DNA of 47,285 nucleotides from Gammaproteobacteria bacterium (lineage in GTDB: Bacteria; Pseudomonadota; Gammaproteobacteria; Pseudomonadales; Cellvibrionaceae). A model generated the notes under the pieces. The model saw only the letters and a program-made list of their open reading frames with translations, was not told where the DNA came from and ran no database searches. Location of the stretch: contig JAHZJJ010000115.1 in assembly GCA_022600975.1 (NCBI GenBank), positions 1 through 47,285 of the forward strand, given 5' to 3'. Both the position numbers and the translations under genes were made by a program. Below are positions 36,821 to 45,421 of the stretch, piece after piece (positions within the stretch are counted from its first letter, which is position 1; each line of letters begins with the position of its first letter).

Positions 36821-37087
36821 CCCCGTACTTCTAGTGCGGGGATGTAAGCGAGGCTTGCAGAGCAAGCCCCTTGTGGTATTCTTTTCTTGTCGGACGTTTC
36901 CAGCGATTACGCTATCCGACAGGAAAAGTAAGAATACCACCGCTTTCTGCTTGTGTTTCTCAACCATCCGAAAGGTAGAGCAGATTGTCGAATAAGGTTT
37001 AACTCGCTTTGGTTAGAGTTAAACTGCGGCAGGGCATTGCCGTCTAGTTGTAGGAATCCCCGTCCTTTAGGGTGGGGAGGATGTCAA
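36821..37087 (+). mobile_element. IS200/IS605-type element without transposase (MITE-like), structured
   Basis: The right end is almost the textbook IS605-family end: hairpin CCCCGTCC-TTTA-GGGTGGGG (37058-37077) followed by AGGATGTCAA. The left end is the matching hairpin CCCCGTAC-TTCTA-GTGCGGGG (36821-36841) followed by ATGTAAGCG, which resembles the segment seen upstream of tnpB in this family. Between them are hairpins at 36852-36868 (7 bp, loop AGA), 36873-36940 (outer stem of 11 bp plus an inner stem), 36997-37024 (9 bp) and 37027-37042. There is no tnpA or tnpB frame. The left boundary is uncertain and may lie up to about 20 bases further left. It is either a deletion relic or a small element moved by a TnpA encoded elsewhere. 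Confidence 0.75.
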
Positions 37088-37358
37088 AGCTGCTGACGCT
37101 GTGAGTGTATTGAGCCGCTTATATTAAAGGCGGCAGCTAGAGCAGTTGCAGTTTAAGTATTCTAGGCTGTGAGCAAGTTGGCTTTTCTGGGTTATAATCT
37201 GTTTCTAGGCGATATCTCGTGGTGTGTTTGGGTGAGTCATCGCGTAAGCTCTTTTGGCTGTTGCAAGTAAATTATTCGCTGGTACTGTCATTGTCAATAC
37301 TATGGTTTATTTTTGGCAGTTGTGATGGCGGTTTTGTTTTAGCAGGTGCGACCTAATA

Positions 37359-38591
37359 ATGTGGGCGGAAGTGAATATGAATAGGCAGCCTGTATTGACT
37401 TTTTCTGTAGAGATGTTGATATCTATAGTTTTGTTGTTTTTCTGTACATATTTTTGGCGTATAAGTTACGCACTTTATGGTTTTTTACTGCTGGTTTTTT
37501 TGGTTGGTTGGTTTTGTTGTTATCGGCGTTCAGTAGTATTGTTGGAATATTATACCCATGTGTTAACGGTAAGCCTTTACTTTCTTGCGGTAAGCTGTGT
37601 TTTAGCTTTCGTGTTAAAGGATGAGCAGGTTTTTAAGCTTGGCTTGTTTACGGGCTGCTTCTGGTTAATTAGTGTTGCAATTCTCCGATTTTTTATAATC
37701 AACAGGGTTGAAAAGCCCTACAAAATTGCTATTCATCCAGGTCTTATGTCTTTTGTGGCCGCTAGTAAAAAAGTTGATTTGGTGGTTAGTGAGCGCGTTT
37801 TTCCAGGGATCATCAAGTGTGTTCAGGCAATTATCATTGAGCCTGGGTTTGTATATAACGACACTTGGGAAAATCTGATTAATCAAGCGGGCCAATATAA
37901 TATTCCAGTGCTGACTGTGGGCGAATATAGAGAATTGGTAGAGCAGCGTTTGCCTTCAAGCCATTTCAGCGAAAATCGGATATATACTAATTTTAATGTT
38001 TCGCAGTGGTATCTATGGGTCAGAAACCTGCTGGAGTTTTTTGTGGTGTTAATTATGCTTCCAGTTTTGCTGTGTTTATTTTTGATCGTAGCTTCAATTA
38101 TATTGATCACAATGGGTGGGCCTGTCTTTTATGCTCAAGAGCGTATCGGAAGAAATGGTAAAACTTTTAAGATGTATAAATTTAGAAGCATGATGGTGAG
38201 TTCTGAAAAAAATGTTGCTCAGTTTACTGTTGAAGGTGATAAGCGGATTACACCTTTTGGCGTCTTCATGCGTAGATATAGAATCGATGAGTTGCCGCAA
38301 TTTATTAATATCTTAAAGGGCGATATGAGTTTAATTGGCCCCAGGCCAGAGCAGCAGGCTTTTGTTAAGGGGTTTGCGGAAAATATACCTTTATACACAT
38401 TAAGACACTTGGTTAGGCCTGGCATTACAGGATGGGCTCAAGTGATGTCCGGGTATGCGGGCAATGAAGATGAGACAAAAACTAAACTGCAGTATGATTT
38501 GTACTATGTGAAACATTTTTCATTTATTATGGATTTAAAAATTCTGCTAAAGACAATTCAAACCGTTATCATCGGTTTCAAAGTGCGATAG
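37359..38591 (+). CDS. Polyprenyl-phosphate sugar-1-phosphate transferase (WcaJ/WbaP type)
   Basis: This membrane enzyme transfers a sugar-1-phosphate to undecaprenyl phosphate, the first step of exopolysaccharide or capsule repeat-unit synthesis. The product has 410 residues, or 404 if the ATG at 37377, which has GGAAG just before it, is used. The N-terminal half has about four membrane helices and a poorly conserved middle. The C-terminal catalytic domain (about residues 225-410) has the fifth helix, ERIGRNGKTFKMYKFRSM (about 262-279), RIDELPQF (about 309), GPRPEQ (about 327) and GITGWAQV (about 355). The sugar cannot be predicted. No other polysaccharide genes lie nearby. Composition is clearly A+T-richer than in the flanks, suggesting transfer. 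Confidence 0.9.
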   Translation: MWAEVNMNRQPVLTFSVEMLISIVLLFFCTYFWRISYALYGFLLLVFLVGWFCCYRRSVVLLEYYTHVLTVSLYFLAVSCVLAFVLKDEQVFKLGLFTGCFWLISVAILRFFIINRVEKPYKIAIHPGLMSFVAASKKVDLVVSERVFPGIIKCVQAIIIEPGFVYNDTWENLINQAGQYNIPVLTVGEYRELVEQRLPSSHFSENRIYTNFNVSQWYLWVRNLLEFFVVLIMLPVLLCLFLIVASIILITMGGPVFYAQERIGRNGKTFKMYKFRSMMVSSEKNVAQFTVEGDKRITPFGVFMRRYRIDELPQFINILKGDMSLIGPRPEQQAFVKGFAENIPLYTLRHLVRPGITGWAQVMSGYAGNEDETKTKLQYDLYYVKHFSFIMDLKILLKTIQTVIIGFKVR

Positions 38592-38751
38592 TATCGTGAA
38601 ATATAAGCAATAGTGATTTTAATTGTCGATGGTAAGACATCGGGCCACTCTATTTTTCTGCCTGGATTTAAAACATATTACTCATGACAAGAATAAACAC
38701 ATAAACCCCTAATGTGGATAGTTTGGATGTGCTTAATAAGGAGATGCAAAT

Positions 38752-40197
38752 ATGTGTTGTTTGTTGCGCTTATTCATTGTTTTGTCCGTGATGTTGACTG
38801 TAATAAGCGCAGTTGCAGGCGATGTACAAACCAATATTAAAGCATCCAATTGTTTTGTCGATGGCTGGCAGGAGCCGTTGCGTTGTTATCGGGTCCCAGT
38901 TGCCAATGGTGGTGAAGCTATTTCCGTATTGGTTGCCCCCGAGATTGCTGCCAGCGGACGCGAACCACTGTATTTGCTGGCAGGCGGGCCGGGGCAGGCG
39001 GCCAGCGATTTGGCGCCGCTGCTAAATGCGTTTCGGCCGATCAATCGTGAGCGTGCCATTGTGTTGGTGGATCGCCGTGGCAGTGGGCGTTCACATGCGT
39101 TTGATTGCGGTTTTAACACCAAAGTGCCCACAAACCTTCAAATTCTAATTCGCAAGTTAGAGAAATGTTATACGGCACAACCTGAGCTGGCGAGAAGCCT
39201 CAATAGCCGCCTAGCGGTTGACGATCTGGAATCAGTGCGCAAGTTTCTCGGTCACAACAAGATTATCTTGTGGGGAGGCTCCTGGGGTACGCGTACGGCA
39301 TTGCTTTATCAGCAGTGGTATCCGCAGGCGCTGGAAGCATTGGTGTTAGATGCGGTAGCGCCAATTGAAACCAAGGTGTTTCTGGCCGCGAGTGCCGCGG
39401 AGCAAGCATTGTTAAACCTGCAGGAAGCGTGTAAGAGAGATGCAGTGTGCGTCAGTTTTGGCGATTGGCATCGACAACTGAAAAACTTGCTGAACAATTG
39501 GACTAAAGAGCAGGCTCAAAACTTTCCCGATCCTTTGACCGGTTTGCCTGCAGTTCAGTCGATGGAGGCTCCGGTACTAGCTAATGCGGTGCGTGCAGCG
39601 CTATATAATCCCACTACGGCGGCGCAATTGCCGTTTGCGATTCAGCAGACAGAGAGGGGAAATTTTTTACCCCTTTCCGGTCTTGTGGGGCTGGTTAGTG
39701 AAAGCTCTGAGGCTATGGCCATGGGGCTCACGCTTTCGGTAGCTTGTGCCGAGGAGGTGCACCGTATCAGTACGGCAGAAATTGCTGCAGACACAGATGA
39801 CAGCTTTGTTGGCAAGGCTTTTATTGATCCATTTGTGCAGGGTTGTGCGGTGTGGCCGGTACCCAAACAAAAGTATGCCAAGCCGCAGCCACGAGCACAT
39901 CCGGTGTTGCTTATCTCTGGCAGTGCCGATCCCATTACACCGCCTCACTATGCGCAACAACAACTTGGCTATCTCGCCAACAAGCAGCATTTGATTGTTG
40001 GCGGTGGCGGTCATATTAATTCTATGCGCGGTTGTATTCCTGATTTGATTGCTGAGTTTCTCGATGCCCCTCTGAAACCACTGAATGATGCTTGTGTCGC
40101 AGATATTCAACGGCCTCCGTTTATGGCAGGTACTTTTGGCCCGATATTAGCTGTTGGTGAAGTGCTGTCAGGGGCAGAAAAGGGGGCGATGCAGTGA
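38752..40197 (+). CDS. Exported alpha/beta hydrolase with TAP-like C-terminal domain
   Basis: This 481-residue hydrolase has a cleavable signal peptide (about residues 1-23, ending Ala-Val-Ala-Gly), so it should act in the periplasm. The fold is that of the proline iminopeptidase/tripeptidyl aminopeptidase group: the oxyanion region LLAGGPGQAASD, VDRRGSGRS, then the nucleophile elbow GGSWGT (about residue 182). In the TAP-like C-terminal domain, SGSADPITPP supplies the Asp (about 388) and GGHIN the His. It probably cleaves short peptides or esters. Its stop overlaps the start of the ABC ATPase gene by four bases, making a translationally coupled three-gene operon. Confidence 0.88.
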   Translation: MCCLLRLFIVLSVMLTVISAVAGDVQTNIKASNCFVDGWQEPLRCYRVPVANGGEAISVLVAPEIAASGREPLYLLAGGPGQAASDLAPLLNAFRPINRERAIVLVDRRGSGRSHAFDCGFNTKVPTNLQILIRKLEKCYTAQPELARSLNSRLAVDDLESVRKFLGHNKIILWGGSWGTRTALLYQQWYPQALEALVLDAVAPIETKVFLAASAAEQALLNLQEACKRDAVCVSFGDWHRQLKNLLNNWTKEQAQNFPDPLTGLPAVQSMEAPVLANAVRAALYNPTTAAQLPFAIQQTERGNFLPLSGLVGLVSESSEAMAMGLTLSVACAEEVHRISTAEIAADTDDSFVGKAFIDPFVQGCAVWPVPKQKYAKPQPRAHPVLLISGSADPITPPHYAQQQLGYLANKQHLIVGGGGHINSMRGCIPDLIAEFLDAPLKPLNDACVADIQRPPFMAGTFGPILAVGEVLSGAEKGAMQ

Positions 40198-40943
40198 TTG
40201 CAGTAGAAAAAATTAGCAAGGATTTTGCCAGCGTGCCAGTGCTGAGTGAATTGCAATTTATTGTGCCAGATGGGCGAATAACCGCATTGCTGGGGGCCAA
40301 TGGTGCAGGTAAAACTACTTGTTTGCGGATTGTTACCGGTTTGCTGAGAGCGGCTTCGGGCAGGGTATTGGTCGGCGGCATAGATGTTGCGGAAGATTTG
40401 CAGGCGGCGCGGCGCCAACTGGGCGTTGTAGGTGATCGTGAGGGCCTGTATGAGCGCCTGACAGTGGCGGAGTATTTGAAGTTTTTTGCCGAACTGCAGG
40501 GGCTCACTGGCTCAAAATTACGCTCAGCATTAGATTCGGTACATACGGAACTCGAGTTGGAGGCTTTATGGTCGCGTCGCATGCGAGGGTTTTCTCAGGG
40601 AGAGCGCATGAAAGTGTCGTTGGCGCGCGCGCTAGTACACCGGCCCAAGCATTTGATCTTGGATGAGCCGACACGAGGCCTTGATGTGCTCGGGGTGCGT
40701 TTGTTGCGTAAAACTTTATTGAGTCTGCGTGCTGCTGGCACTTGTATTCTATTTTCCAGTCATGTGATGCCGGAGGTGGCGGAGTTGTCAGATTCGATAC
40801 TGGTCATGGCCGCGGGTTGTATTGTCGATCAGGGCACATCGTTAGAGCTGATGGAGCGCACCGGCAGTGCTTCGCTGGAGGATAGTTTTGTGGCTTTGGC
40901 TTATGGTCGCAAGCAAATACTGACGGAGGGGGCGGCGGCATGA
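40194..40943 (+). CDS. ABC transporter ATP-binding protein, NatA-like
   Basis: This 249-residue ATPase has Walker A GANGAGKTT (about residues 33-41), a signature FSQGERMKVSLARAL in place of the usual LSGGQ (the Ser-x-Gly-Glu core is kept), Walker B HLILDEPTRGLD, and the switch His in FSSHV. It is closest in style to NatA and other ABC-2 exporter ATPases. It starts at a GTG overlapping the hydrolase stop, and its own stop overlaps the permease start (ATGA), so all three genes are coupled. Confidence 0.92.
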   Translation: MIAVEKISKDFASVPVLSELQFIVPDGRITALLGANGAGKTTCLRIVTGLLRAASGRVLVGGIDVAEDLQAARRQLGVVGDREGLYERLTVAEYLKFFAELQGLTGSKLRSALDSVHTELELEALWSRRMRGFSQGERMKVSLARALVHRPKHLILDEPTRGLDVLGVRLLRKTLLSLRAAGTCILFSSHVMPEVAELSDSILVMAAGCIVDQGTSLELMERTGSASLEDSFVALAYGRKQILTEGAAA

Positions 40944-42130
40944 GCCATCCTGTGCAAACTTGTTTTCGGACACAAATGTTGCCGTTATTGTCGAAGGAAT
41001 TTCTCGAGGCCTGGCGGGATAGGCGTGCACTGATGACGGCAATACTGGCTGCACTGATATTGCCGTTGATACTGACTGGATTGACAGTGTTTATGGTGAA
41101 AACGCAAACCGAAAAAGCTGTGCGGGTAGCGTTGTTGGGGGCGGAAACTGTACCGCTGTTGCAGCAGCAGTTGCAATCGGAGAGGCTGCGGTTGGAATTG
41201 TTAGATGGCGGGCAGCCACAGCAATTATTGCAGCAGGGTTATGATCTAGTACTTGAAGTAGGTGCGAATTTTAATCGCGATTATGAGAGTTTTCGTTCCC
41301 CCAGCTTGTATCTCTATACTGACAGCTCTAAATCTAATACCGGACGCGCCCAACGGCGCTTACAGGTGGGCCTTAATAGATTGCAGCAGATGGTACTGAG
41401 TCAGCGTCTCGCGGCACGTGGTGTGGCAGCACAATTATTGGTGCCCTGGAAATTACAGCTGCGCGATGTGAGCACCCCATCCAAGCGGGGTATGCTTTTG
41501 TTGATGATGGTGCCCGGCCTGCTGATTATGACCTTGGTTTTTGCCAGCCTTGCTACAGCGGTAGATACTTCTGCTGGCGAACGTGAGCGCTTGAGTCTTG
41601 AAATATTATTACACCAACCTATACCAGCGTGGCAGATCATGTTTGCCAAGACGCTGGTGACTGCGAGTTTCGGCTGGCTTGGCGCCTTACTTTCACTTGT
41701 GGCATTGGTCTTGTTGATGCCTCTGATGCCGCTTGCTGAGCTTGGTATACAGCAGGCTATTAGTGTAGCGGGTGTGATTGTCATGGCCGCTATATTATTG
41801 CCGTTGGCATTGTTACTCGCTGTATTGCAAATACTATTGGCGTTGCGTTCGCAATCCTTCAAAGATGCTCAGGCTCGGTTAGGTATTTTTCAGGTGGCAC
41901 CACTGCTGCTGTTAATGGCATTGGGTATTGCGGAAGTTGAGTTGGCGGGATATTGGCAGTTGTTGCCCTTAGTGAGTCAACAGCAATGGTTGAAAGTGCT
42001 GTTGGTTGGCGGTTTTGTGCCCTTAGGATGGACTTTGGCCGGCTCGTTTGTGTGCCTGCTGCTGACGGTTGTGGCAGTTTGGGGTGGCGCCCAGGCGTTG
42101 CGTCGGGAAAGTTTACTAAATGCTGTGTAA
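40940..42130 (+). CDS. ABC-2 type transporter permease, NatB-like
   Basis: This 396-residue permease has one membrane helix near residues 33-55, a large extracytoplasmic domain (about 60-185), then five or six helices to the end, which is the ABC-2/NatB layout. NatAB was described as a sodium exporter in Bacillus, but related pairs export other compounds, so the cargo here is unknown. It ends the hydrolase-ATPase-permease operon. No promoter-like gap exists between the three genes. Confidence 0.9.
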   Translation: MSHPVQTCFRTQMLPLLSKEFLEAWRDRRALMTAILAALILPLILTGLTVFMVKTQTEKAVRVALLGAETVPLLQQQLQSERLRLELLDGGQPQQLLQQGYDLVLEVGANFNRDYESFRSPSLYLYTDSSKSNTGRAQRRLQVGLNRLQQMVLSQRLAARGVAAQLLVPWKLQLRDVSTPSKRGMLLLMMVPGLLIMTLVFASLATAVDTSAGERERLSLEILLHQPIPAWQIMFAKTLVTASFGWLGALLSLVALVLLMPLMPLAELGIQQAISVAGVIVMAAILLPLALLLAVLQILLALRSQSFKDAQARLGIFQVAPLLLLMALGIAEVELAGYWQLLPLVSQQQWLKVLLVGGFVPLGWTLAGSFVCLLLTVVAVWGGAQALRRESLLNAV

Positions 42131-42413
42131 CCTGGAAATTAAGCATTGAACCTAGGTTGAGCGCGCAAAAGCTGTGTAAGTTATTGGTGTGCATGGCGAG
42201 TTTTAAAAATTCGTGGTCATCTTATTGGTGATGAGAACTATTTAAAATTGGCTGGGTGCATCAAAAACTTGTGCAGATTTGCGTGATTTAACTGCGCTTT
42301 CTAGGTTGAAGTGTTTAATTTCGTATACATTGGAGTAATTTGTCTGGAATGTGGGCATTTAAGGTGTGAGTAAGTTTTGCAGTTTTATCAACAGAGCTCT
42401 ATGAGAAAAGCAC

Positions 42414-43529
42414 ATGGATAGTAACGCACAGGAAGGGTTACTGACCGTCGATCTAAAGGCATTGGAGGATAACTATCAGAATCTGTGTGCCCGCTTGGCC
42501 GATGGCAGCAATTGTGGTGCAGTGGTCAAGGCCGATGCCTACGGTTTGGGTATGGAGCGGGTGGCGCCAAAGCTTTATCGATGTGGCTGTCGGGATTTTT
42601 TTGTTGCCACTCAAGCGGAAGGTGAGGCGCTGATCCCACTGTTGCCTGCTGATGTGCGAATAATGGTGCTCACAGGGGTGCGGGATGGCTGTGAAAAAGC
42701 CTGTGCCCAAGCGGGTTTGATTCCAGCGTTATTCACATTTCAGCAAGTGAACAACTGGGTGAAGTATACTCAGATCGAGGGCAAAGCGGCGCCCTGCGCC
42801 GTGAAAGTAGACTCGGGTTTGACCCGCCTGGGGATGACTGGGGCGGATTTTAATAAGTTGCTGAGTGATGAGCGCCTGCTTTCGGCTGCCAATATCCAAT
42901 TGCTGTTTAGTCATCTGGCCTGTGCCGACGAGCCGCAGCGCCAGCATAATGGCGTGCAGCTACAGAATTTTCAACAATTTGCCGCACAGTTGCGAGCCCA
43001 GAGCCCAGGAGTACGACTGAGCTTGGCAAATTCCTCTGGCATTTATCTCGGAGACCGCTACCACTTTGATCTTGCGCGTCCAGGCGCTGCACTCTATGGG
43101 GTCAACCCGAAGCCTGGACAACTCAATCCAATGCGAGCGGTGGTGAACCTTCGTGTGCCAGTGATACAGCAGCGCAGGCTACATGAATCTGCTTATGTGG
43201 GCTATGGCGCAACCCAGCAGGTGGCTGCGGGCAGTTGGCTGGCGGTTGCGCGCGCTGGCTATGCAGATGGAGTGTTGCGCGCGCAGAGTGGGCGCGGCTG
43301 GGGTGTGGCTGGTGACGTAAAGGTGCCGATGGTGGGGCGTTTATCCATGGATACCTGCGTATTTGACGTCAGCGGGCTCAGCTCGTCACAGCGTGAATCA
43401 CTGGTGCATATAGAACTGCTTAATCGACAACTGAAGCTGGATGAGGTGGCGAGCTATGGGGGTACTAATGGTTATGAGGTGCTCACCAGTCTGGGGCATC
43501 GTTATGCTCGCTGTTACCTTGATGATTAA
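42414..43529 (+). CDS. alr: Alanine racemase
   Basis: This PLP enzyme makes D-alanine for peptidoglycan. The 371-residue protein has the PLP lysine in VVKADAYGLGMERV (about residue 39), and the catalytic tyrosine of the opposite face in ARAGYADGVLR (about 283). It also has the SHLACADEP segment, the RPGAALYGVNP motif and the closing RLSMDT motif. There is about 280 bases of A+T-rich DNA upstream with no gene. alr is more often found beside dnaB; here it lies upstream of birA-coaX. Confidence 0.95.
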   Translation: MDSNAQEGLLTVDLKALEDNYQNLCARLADGSNCGAVVKADAYGLGMERVAPKLYRCGCRDFFVATQAEGEALIPLLPADVRIMVLTGVRDGCEKACAQAGLIPALFTFQQVNNWVKYTQIEGKAAPCAVKVDSGLTRLGMTGADFNKLLSDERLLSAANIQLLFSHLACADEPQRQHNGVQLQNFQQFAAQLRAQSPGVRLSLANSSGIYLGDRYHFDLARPGAALYGVNPKPGQLNPMRAVVNLRVPVIQQRRLHESAYVGYGATQQVAAGSWLAVARAGYADGVLRAQSGRGWGVAGDVKVPMVGRLSMDTCVFDVSGLSSSQRESLVHIELLNRQLKLDEVASYGGTNGYEVLTSLGHRYARCYLDD

Positions 43530-43557
43530 TGAAAGCTAGTAGAGAAGAGGAATAGCA

Positions 43558-44556
43558 GTGCGACAAGATGTTTCTACCGCCCTGTCGCGGTTGCGCCCAG
43601 TGCTCGAGTTGCTTGCCGACGGTGCTTTTCATTCTGGTGAATCTCTCGGGTTCACTTTGGGAGTGAGTCGCGCTGCTGTGTGGAAGCAGTTGAAAAAATT
43701 GGAGACATTTGGGCTTGAGTTGGAAGTAGTGAAAGGGCGTGGTTATCGTTTATGCGGAGGGCTCGATCTGCTGGATGCTAAGCGGATTCAAGCGATGTTG
43801 ACACCAGTTGCCCGCAAACTACTGGGAACTGTGACAATACTTGATCAGGCGGCGTCCACGAATATTGAGCTGTTGGAGCAACTGAAAATCGGCAGCGGCC
43901 ATGGTTGCGTGCTGCTGGCGGAGTGGCAGAGCGCTGGTCGCGGACGCCGGGGGCGCAGTTGGGTGAGCACGCTTGGCGGCGGCATCAATTTATCCTTGGG
44001 CTGGCAATTCGGTGGTGGGGTGCACTTACTAGAGGGCTTGAGCTTGGCTGTGGGAGTGGCGCTGGCGCGGGCGTTGGCAAAATTTGAAGTGCCGGATGTC
44101 CGTTTAAAATGGCCCAACGACGTTTGGTGTCGTGGGCGCAAACTCGCCGGGGTGCTGCTGGAGTTGACGGGAGATCTTACAGATTGCTGTGGGGTGGTAA
44201 TTGGTATTGGGTTGAATATGCGCTTGCCTAAGTGCAGCGGGGCAGCAATTGACCAGCCCTGGGTTGATTTGGAGCAGGTGCGGCCGGGGATAGGTCGTAA
44301 TCAGTTGGTGGCGGCCGTGGTCGATGAATTATTGCCGATGTTACAGGCGTACCCACACCGTGGATTTTGTAATTGGCAGCAAGAGTGGCAGCAACTCGAC
44401 CAATTTACCGGGTGTGAGGTGCAGCTCCACACCAGTCGTCAGCAGTGGAGTGGTGTCGCCTGTGGTGTTGATGAAACTGGCGCGCTGCTATTGGAGGTTG
44501 ATGGTGAGACCCAGCGCTTTCATAGTGGTGAGGTATCGCTGCGGGCTAAGTGTTAA
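43558..44556 (+). CDS. birA: Biotin-protein ligase and biotin operon repressor BirA
   Basis: BirA attaches biotin to the carboxylase carrier protein and, as biotinoyl-AMP complex, represses biotin genes. The 332-residue protein has the N-terminal winged helix-turn-helix (about residues 14-65, including GVSRAAVWKQLKKLE), so it is the repressor-capable type. The central ligase domain carries the catalytic GRGRRGRSW loop (about 123-131) and the KWPNDVW motif. A small SH3-like C-terminal domain follows. The start is a GTG preceded by AGAGGAA (43545-43551). It is followed 30 bases later by coaX. Confidence 0.95.
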   Translation: MRQDVSTALSRLRPVLELLADGAFHSGESLGFTLGVSRAAVWKQLKKLETFGLELEVVKGRGYRLCGGLDLLDAKRIQAMLTPVARKLLGTVTILDQAASTNIELLEQLKIGSGHGCVLLAEWQSAGRGRRGRSWVSTLGGGINLSLGWQFGGGVHLLEGLSLAVGVALARALAKFEVPDVRLKWPNDVWCRGRKLAGVLLELTGDLTDCCGVVIGIGLNMRLPKCSGAAIDQPWVDLEQVRPGIGRNQLVAAVVDELLPMLQAYPHRGFCNWQQEWQQLDQFTGCEVQLHTSRQQWSGVACGVDETGALLLEVDGETQRFHSGEVSLRAKC

Positions 44557-44586
44557 TTGGTGAAGTATTTTATGTAGAGACTGTGC

Positions 44587-45333
44587 ATGACTATTTTGGA
44601 GTTGGATCTTGGAAATACCCGGTGTAAATGGCGTATTTTACAACTGCAGGAGGTTCTGGCGCAGGGTGTGTTTCCTACGCGGTCACTGCAGAGTATAGCG
44701 TTGCCGAAAGCTTGGCATACGGCTGATGTAGATCGGGTGCGGATTGGCAATGTGGCGGGTGAGCAGATTGCCGCGGTGCTCACTGCACGCTTGCAGCAGG
44801 AATTGGAGTTGGTTGCGGAATTTGCTGTGGTGCAACCGTGCTGTGCTGGCGTTGAGTGTGGCTATGAACTACCTCGACGCTTGGGGGTGGATCGTTGGTT
44901 GGCGGTATTGGCCGCTTATCAGCGCGATCCCAGTCCGGCGTTGGTGGTGGATTGCGGCAGTGCGATTACCCTTGATGTGCTCGGCCCGGCGGGGTGCCAT
45001 CAGGGTGGCTATGTGCTGCCGGGATTGAGTTTGATGCGCCGTGCGCTTTATAGGGAGACGGATGCCGTTATCGTGCGCGAATTATTTGCCGAAAATATGC
45101 CACTGACGCCGGGGCACAATACGGAGGACGCGGTTAATCGAGGCTTACCGCTAATGGTGTTGGGGCTTATTGAGCGCGCGCGTGACAATTTGATTGACCA
45201 GCTGGGTATAGGTGCCGAGCCAGTTTTGTGGCTTGCCGGTGGCGACGGTCAATTACTTGCTTCGCTGTGCCCTTGGTCGCACCGGTTGGAACCCGATTTG
45301 GTGTTGGATGGTCTGGCGTTGACGAATCCCTGA
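44587..45333 (+). CDS. coaX: Type III pantothenate kinase
   Basis: CoaX phosphorylates pantothenate, the first step of coenzyme A synthesis, and unlike CoaA is not feedback-inhibited by CoA. The 248-residue protein has the ATP-binding ELDLGNTRCKWR at the start, the GVDRWLAVLAAY motif (about 98), and the VVDCGSAITLDV motif with its catalytic Asp (about 120). The birA-coaX order is common in Pseudomonas-like genomes. Confidence 0.95.
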   Translation: MTILELDLGNTRCKWRILQLQEVLAQGVFPTRSLQSIALPKAWHTADVDRVRIGNVAGEQIAAVLTARLQQELELVAEFAVVQPCCAGVECGYELPRRLGVDRWLAVLAAYQRDPSPALVVDCGSAITLDVLGPAGCHQGGYVLPGLSLMRRALYRETDAVIVRELFAENMPLTPGHNTEDAVNRGLPLMVLGLIERARDNLIDQLGIGAEPVLWLAGGDGQLLASLCPWSHRLEPDLVLDGLALTNP

Positions 45334-45421
45334 AAAAAATGGATTGATAGTTGATGGCAACAGAAACTGATGGGGCAGGGAGATACCAAAATGAAAAAGT
45401 TAGCTGCCAAATGAAAAGCTT

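Noticed and set aside
36680..36967. 95-codon minus-strand frame across the terminator and the IS605-like element
   Set aside because: It crosses a terminator and hairpin arms, and shows no resemblance to TnpA or TnpB.
36821..37077. CRISPR array or REP cluster
   Set aside because: The hairpins differ in sequence and spacing, with no repeated unit or spacers; the ends match IS605-family termini instead.
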